Shown one piece after another: positions 7,716 to 11,112 of a DNA stretch of 11,112 nucleotides. The notes beneath the pieces were generated by a model. That model was not told where the DNA came from. It worked only from the letters and a program-made list of their open reading frames with translations, and ran no database searches. Within the stretch, counting starts at the first letter, position 1; each line of letters opens with the position of its first letter. The position numbers and the translations under genes were made by a program. Source of the DNA: Deltaproteobacteria bacterium (GTDB lineage Bacteria; Myxococcota_A; UBA796; UBA2385); contig RFKJ01000178.1 in assembly GCA_003694325.1 (NCBI GenBank), forward strand, positions 1 through 11,112, written 5' to 3'.

Positions 7716-8567
7716 TCAGTAGTCGAACAGGCGCGGCTTCATGCGCGGGAAGTAGACGCTGACCCCGACCGTGGCGAGGAAGGCGTTGTAGAGCCGGGAC
7801 TGGGTCTCGGGCTCGCAGCCGGGGTCGCCGGTCTGGCAGTACTGCGGCTTCTTGTCGATGTAGAGGTAGTTCCGGGCGTCGAGCTTGAGCGCCAGGCTGC
7901 CCGTCAGGAAGAAGTCCATCCCGATGCCGAGGTTCACCGGCACCACCGGCACCGGCGTGGCTTCACCCAGGTCGACCACGTCGTTGCCCTTGCTGCGCGG
8001 CTGGGTGCCGTCGTAGGAGGTGTTGTAGACGGCGTAGTACTCGTTGAGGGTCAGGATGCCGAGCCCGGCGGTGCCGTAGAAGTCGAAGTTCAGCACGCCC
8101 TCGCCGATGAGGTTGATCTTGCCGTAGACCGGCGCCCAGCGGGCGGCGAAGGTGGCGCCCAGGGTCATCTTGTTGAGCGGCTGCTGAAACTGCGTCTGGC
8201 CGGAGCCCTCGCGGGCGATGAGCAGCAGCGTGCGGGTCAGGTCCTTGACGTCGCTGGTGCCGAGGTCCGGCGACAGCATCGCCGCGCCCTCGATCGCGAA
8301 GGTCTCGGAGAGGTGGTAGGCCCCCATGACCCCGACGATGTACCGGCGGACGAAGGGGTTGTTGGGCACGTAGCCGAGCATCGGCGACAGCTCGAACCGC
8401 TGCTCCTTGAGGAAGAAGCGGTTCTGCACCACGTTGTAGGGCTTGCGCCCGTGCATGGTCTCTTCGAGCGCCTGCTCGGCGGGTTCCGCGCCGGCGCGGG
8501 CCGTGGCCGGGGCGAAGGTCAGCGCTGTGGCCAGCAGGCTCAGCAGCAGGGGGAAGGGGGCGCGCAT
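7716..8567 (-). CDS. GltA/GltB-family (NfsA/NfsB-like) outer-membrane beta-barrel, first gene of the operon
   Basis: Outer-membrane beta-barrel subunit of the Glt/Nfs machine. Seen: 283 residues; signal peptide MRAPF... with cleavage ARA|GA after residue 25; a short charged segment at 28-48; the conserved barrel entry NRFFLKEQRFELSP at 49-62 and NPFVRRYIVGVMGAYHLSE at 70-88; a central block APVYGKINLIGEGVLNFDFYG at 145-165, matching the second barrel; a surface-loop Cys pair at 244 and 251; and an aromatic C-terminal strand VGVSVYFPRMK followed by LFDY. There is no long acidic linker, unlike its paralogue. The frame is open upstream to an ATG at 8912, but the signal peptide begins at 8567, where a CGGAG site lies eight bases upstream, so the shorter form is chosen. 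It precedes the second barrel by 34 bases and is the likely promoter-proximal gene. Confidence 0.8.
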   Translation of the reverse strand: MRAPFPLLLSLLATALTFAPATARAGAEPAEQALEETMHGRKPYNVVQNRFFLKEQRFELSPMLGYVPNNPFVRRYIVGVMGAYHLSETFAIEGAAMLSPDLGTSDVKDLTRTLLLIAREGSGQTQFQQPLNKMTLGATFAARWAPVYGKINLIGEGVLNFDFYGTAGLGILTLNEYYAVYNTSYDGTQPRSKGNDVVDLGEATPVPVVPVNLGIGMDFFLTGSLALKLDARNYLYIDKKPQYCQTGDPGCEPETQSRLYNAFLATVGVSVYFPRMKPRLFDY

Positions 8568-8640
8568 CGAGGGAACTCCGAGGCAGCGTCTTGAGGAGGA
8601 GCGGCGAGAAGGGAGCGGCGGGTTCTGGGGTGTCGATGGT

Positions 8641-8654
8641 GCCCGAAAACGGGC
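8641..8654. repeat. Hairpin GCCCG-AAAA-CGGGC
   Basis: Five-base perfect stem with a four-base loop, 73 bases upstream of the first barrel gene's start. It would lie in that operon's 5' leader if transcription starts upstream of it. No U-tract follows on either strand, so it is not a terminator. Confidence 0.45.
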
Positions 8655-8820
8655 GTGTTCGGCGCACCTTACGGCGCCCGTAGGCCTCTCGGCCACACCA
8701 AGGCCGGCGGACGATAACACGGTGATCCCGGCGCCGAGGGCCGCTGCGGCGGCGTTGACGGGCCCCTGACAGGTGGCCGGCAGGCCGGGTCCGCTGCCGC
8801 GCGAGACACCCGCCTCAGAG

Positions 8821-8839
8821 CGCCCCGACGGCAGGGGCG
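8821..8839. repeat. Hairpin CGCCCC-N7-GGGGCG
   Basis: Six-base perfect stem around seven bases. It lies 26 bases from the stronger hairpin at 8865-8886, in the middle of the divergent intergenic region. Confidence 0.45.
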
Positions 8840-8864
8840 TCGTCGGCGCCGATGGGGTGTTGGC

Positions 8865-8886
8865 GCGGCGCGCGCTTGCGCGCCGC
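8865..8886. repeat. Strong hairpin: 9-bp perfect GC stem, 4-base loop
   Basis: GCGGCGCGC (8865-8873), loop GCTT, GCGCGCCGC (8878-8886). All nine pairs are G-C. No T-run follows in either direction, so a simple intrinsic terminator is unlikely. It could be an operator palindrome, or a leader structure if transcription of the plus-strand pair begins upstream. Confidence 0.6.
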
Positions 8887-8970
8887 AGCCGCCGTGGCGT
8901 AGGGTGGGCCATGGGCCGCCGGGTGCATAACGGCCTTCGTCTTACCCCTCTTCAGTTGCCCGGGTTGCCG

Positions 8971-8980
8971 AGGACAGGAG
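8971..8980 (+). promoter_or_regulatory. Ribosome-binding site before the ATG at 8982
   Basis: AGGA at 8971-8974 lies seven bases before the ATG, and a second AGGAG at 8976-8980 lies one base before it. This is the best start signal for the secreted-protein gene, yet the ATG is in a different frame from the main open frame, which points to a frameshift downstream. Confidence 0.65.
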
Positions 8981-8981
8981 C

Positions 8982-10146
8982 ATGACGTGCATTCATCGCT
9001 TGTTACCCCCCTCGCAAGTCTCGTGCCAGCGCTGTCTGGCTGACCTTCAGCGCCTTCGGGCTGTCGCTGCCGGCACAGGCCAGTAGCTGGGCCTCCTTCA
9101 ACTACACCGACATGGCGGGGGCATCGACCATCGCCCTGCGCGGCGCCGTCACGGCCACCGAGCAGTGTCTGTCGGACGACGAAGCGGACGCCTTCACCTT
9201 CGTCACCCTGGACGTGGACGAGGTGCTGCGGGGCGCGCCGCAGCTCACCACTGACGGCAGCTTCACCTTCCGGTTGCCGGTGGGCGAGTTCCCCGACGCC
9301 ACCTTCGCGACCTCGGTGGGCTACCCGCGTCTGGAGGCCGGGGACGACGTGCTCGTCTTCCTGACCCGCTCGGATGCCGGCGAGCCCCTGCGCTGGCCGC
9401 TGGCCTTCGCGGACCTGTCGCTGGTGCGCATCATCCCGGGGGCCGGCAAGCACTACGTGGTCGATGGGGCCGGTTCGCCCTTCGTCTACACGGATCGGCC
9501 CATCTTCCCGCAGGCGGCGCCGGTGGACGGGGCACACGCATACTACTGGTGGGAACCGGCGGTCGACGTCCAGGCCGCCGGTGCGGCGCTGGATGCACTC
9601 GACGCCGCGGCCGAATGGGACGGGACCGGTGTCGCCACCGGCGACTGGGCGGCCGTGGTCGTGATCCACGGCACGGATGTCGCCACCGCGACCACCTCGA
9701 CCTGCAATGCGCACCTGTCGGGAACCGCCGATGGGGGCAGCATCCACCTCGTCGGCCGGTGCAACGCGGACCACGTCGGTGCCGTGGAGGTGTCCCTCGA
9801 CGGCACCCTGGACACGTCGGGCTGGTCCGGCACCATCACGCTGCGGGCATCGGCCCTGCCCAGCGAACCGCGCACCACCTTCGTGCCCAACTCCACCAGC
9901 GGCAATGAGAGCTTCCGGCGGTCCCTGTCGGGGCAGACGACCGAAGAAGGGGTGACTGTAGACTGGACCATCGACTTCCAGGCCTTCTACGCCGGCACCC
10001 GGCCGCTCGCGACCTGGCAGCAGTACCGCGATCGTCTCCAGGACGTCCTCGACACGCTGCCGGCCAGCACCGTGGCGGTGCCTTCCATCAACCCCGGTTC
10101 GTCGACCTGCAACGCGCCGGTGGTGCTGGTGGAGGTGGACCAGTGA
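8982..10146 (+). CDS. Secreted protein of unknown function, with apparent frameshift in its signal peptide
   Basis: I do not recognise the family. The uninterrupted frame from the ATG at 9112 gives 344 residues, but that frame is open back to 8986 and there encodes a clear signal peptide: basic RKSR, hydrophobic core WLTFSAFGLSL, cleavage PAQA|SSWA. It has no ATG, GTG or TTG there. The well-placed ATG at 8982 is one frame off and stops at 9084 unless one base is skipped in the C run at 9006-9011. The mature protein starts with a beta-rich part (numbered from 9112, about 1-115) resembling secreted domains of the type 'transport out, V-x-G-x-V, ... L-x-V-x-E-V-L-x-G, ... G-x-x-V-L-V-F-L' (here LDVDEVLRGAP and GDDVLVFL). 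A second, Cys-containing beta-rich part follows at about 185-290. The stop overlaps the metalloprotease start as GTGA, implying coupled translation. A partner, substrate or regulator role for the protease is only inference. Confidence 0.6.
9006..9011 (+). other. C6 tract: probable frameshift site
   Basis: Skipping one C joins the frame of the ATG at 8982 to the main frame and yields a complete signal peptide beginning MTCIHRLLPPRKSR. The tract reads CCC-CCC-T in the upstream frame and CCT in the downstream frame. It could be a sequencing or assembly error, a recent inactivating insertion, a slippage-prone on/off switch, or +1 recoding on proline codons. The sequence alone cannot separate these. 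Confidence 0.6.
10131..10136 (+). promoter_or_regulatory. Ribosome-binding site of the matrixin gene
   Basis: GGAGGT lies six bases before the GTG at 10143, inside the last codons of the preceding gene. A near-ideal site here decides the GTG start and supports coupled expression of the two secreted proteins. Confidence 0.8.
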
Positions 10147-11112
10147 ACGCCCTCATCATGCTGCTGGTGGTTCAGCCCGCACACGCCTACATGCTCTACG
10201 ACTGCGGCTCCGACCCGGCGCGTTGGCCTGGTGCCGCCGTGGACCTCAGCGTGTCCACGGTGTCCTTCCCCTCGGCGGGTTCACTGCGGCCCGCGGTGGA
10301 GGAGACCATCGACCTCTGGGACGAGACCGCCATCCCCGGTTCGGCGCTGGGGGTGTCCCACGGCCTGACGTCGGTGACGACCTCCAGTGCCAGGGACGGC
10401 ATCAACATCGTCGCGGCGGCGTACCTGTACGACTGTTCCGTGACTGGTGTTCCTGGGGGCACGGACTACCGTGGTACCCTTGGCTGCGACGGTTCGGACA
10501 CCCCCAAGGCCGACATCGTCGAGGCGGACATCTATGTCAACGCCTGCTTCTACTCCTGGGACCCGGACCTCAAGTACTACGACTTTCATGACGACAACCT
10601 GGATGCGGGCATGGCGCCGCTGCGTGGCACGGTCCTCCACGAAGTGGGGCACGCCGTCGGGCTGGACCACTCCTACCACAACGGCAGCACCGGACCCATT
10701 GCCGCAACGATGAACCGGTTCGGATTCGGTGGCTCGCTCGTCGGCGACGGCCAGTTCCTGGACAACGACTTCTGGCTGGTCGGCGAAGATGATCGCGAGG
10801 GTCTGCGTGCGCTGTATCCCGACTCCAGCAGCGCTGGTGCGGACATCGCCGTGCAGGTTTACGACGTGCATGCGGATTCCTATGAGGCGTATCCGCGCCC
10901 CTGCGATTGGGGGCAGAGCCGGCCGCTCCCGACCATCCATGATCTGAGCGCTCGCGCCGTCGAGGAGGGACTCGACGCCGACGACTGCCCCACCGACAGC
11001 AGCACGCCTGCTCCCGACGCGCCCTTGGAGGTGGTCATGGGGGCGGACCTGGACGTCGACTACGCGCTGCTGAACCTGGGGACCGAAGTGGTGGACGCCT
11101 ACACCTGGATCC
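10143..11112 (+). CDS. Secreted matrixin-type (metzincin, M10-like) zinc metalloprotease, partial at right edge
   Basis: Secreted zinc endopeptidase. Seen: GTG start overlapping the previous stop by four bases (GTGA); a short signal peptide with likely cleavage AHA|YM after residue 15, lacking the usual basic start; then a catalytic domain. The zinc motif HEVGHAVGLDHS begins at residue 166 (bases 10638-10670): His166, His170 and His176 would bind zinc and Glu167 would be the general base. Met190 in AATMN, 14 residues after His176, fits the metzincin Met-turn. The element DREGLRALYP ending at residue 226 is the usual end of a matrixin domain, and DIVEADIYVN before the motif also fits. No cysteine-switch propeptide is visible; the mature protein begins almost directly with the catalytic domain. 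Cys21 and five further Cys suggest disulfides, as in an exported protein. Residues 227-323 start a C-terminal extension cut by the edge. The substrate is unknown. Confidence 0.85.
   Translation, partial: MNALIMLLVVQPAHAYMLYDCGSDPARWPGAAVDLSVSTVSFPSAGSLRPAVEETIDLWDETAIPGSALGVSHGLTSVTTSSARDGINIVAAAYLYDCSVTGVPGGTDYRGTLGCDGSDTPKADIVEADIYVNACFYSWDPDLKYYDFHDDNLDAGMAPLRGTVLHEVGHAVGLDHSYHNGSTGPIAATMNRFGFGGSLVGDGQFLDNDFWLVGEDDREGLRALYPDSSSAGADIAVQVYDVHADSYEAYPRPCDWGQSRPLPTIHDLSARAVEEGLDADDCPTDSSTPAPDAPLEVVMGADLDVDYALLNLGTEVVDAYTWI

Larger units (their letters stand above)
8568..8981. other. Divergent intergenic region, hairpin-rich, without a clear promoter
   Basis: 414 bases between the divergent barrel gene and the plus-strand secreted-protein gene, so both promoters should lie here. 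I found no convincing -35/-10 pair on either strand. It contains three perfect inverted repeats (8641-8654, 8821-8839, 8865-8886). Open frames crossing it are extensions of neighbouring genes without signal peptides or ribosome-binding sites. Confidence 0.7.

Noticed and set aside
8568..8912. N-terminal extension of the first barrel protein to an ATG at 8912
   Set aside because: The extension would put 115 Arg/Ala/Pro-rich residues before a clear signal peptide. The ATG at 8567 has its own CGGAG site.
8924..8931. TGCATAAC as a -10 element for the secreted pair
   Set aside because: No acceptable -35 element lies 16-18 bases upstream, and the match to TATAAT is weak.
8815..9774. Minus-strand open frame of 319 codons opposite the secreted-protein gene
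   Set aside because: The plus strand has a ribosome-binding site, signal peptide and coupled downstream gene. The minus-strand product is Arg/Gly-rich with no recognisable feature.
9112..10146. Reading the secreted protein as a true TIMP homologue
   Set aside because: The mature N-terminus after AQA is SSWA, without the zinc-chelating Cys, and the TIMP disulfide pattern is not seen.

Overview
The window is GC-rich and tightly packed, and looks like chromosome from a Myxococcota (former Deltaproteobacteria) bacterium. The evidence is the left three quarters: five consecutive minus-strand genes encode the outer-membrane and periplasmic parts of the Glt/Nfs envelope machine, known from Myxococcus xanthus as the gliding-motility Glt complex and its spore-coat-export paralogue Nfs. 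I recognised these families from the translated sequences; no database search was possible.

Layout. Positions 1-8567 (minus strand, transcribed right to left): a first outer-membrane beta-barrel (7716-8567), a second paralogous barrel with an acidic N-terminal linker (6755-7681), a GltC-like periplasmic TPR protein (4817-6688), a very large GltD/AgmU-like periplasmic TPR protein (1536-4688), and a GltE/AglT-like TPR lipoprotein (1519 to beyond the left edge). Gaps are 34, 66, 128 and 16 bases, so this is very probably one operon. The order barrel-barrel-C-D-E matches the M. xanthus nfsABCDE order, and joins gene sets that M. xanthus glt splits over two clusters. Positions 8568-8981 are a divergent, hairpin-rich intergenic region with no convincing promoter. 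Positions 8982-11112 (plus strand) hold a two-gene secreted module: a beta-rich exported protein of unknown function whose signal peptide appears interrupted by a one-base frameshift in a run of six C, then a matrixin-type zinc metalloprotease (HEXXHXXGXXH) that overlaps it by four bases and runs off the right edge.

How they work together. The barrels sit in the outer membrane. GltC- and GltD-like proteins fill the periplasm and the GltE-like lipoprotein is anchored to the outer membrane. In the known systems this assembly connects to inner-membrane Glt/Nfs subunits and an Agl (MotA/TolQ-type) motor; neither is in the window, so gliding cannot be told from surface-polymer export here. The secreted pair is probably independent of the Glt/Nfs operon: it is divergent and has its own ribosome-binding sites. 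No tRNA, rRNA, CRISPR array, insertion sequence or phage gene was seen.
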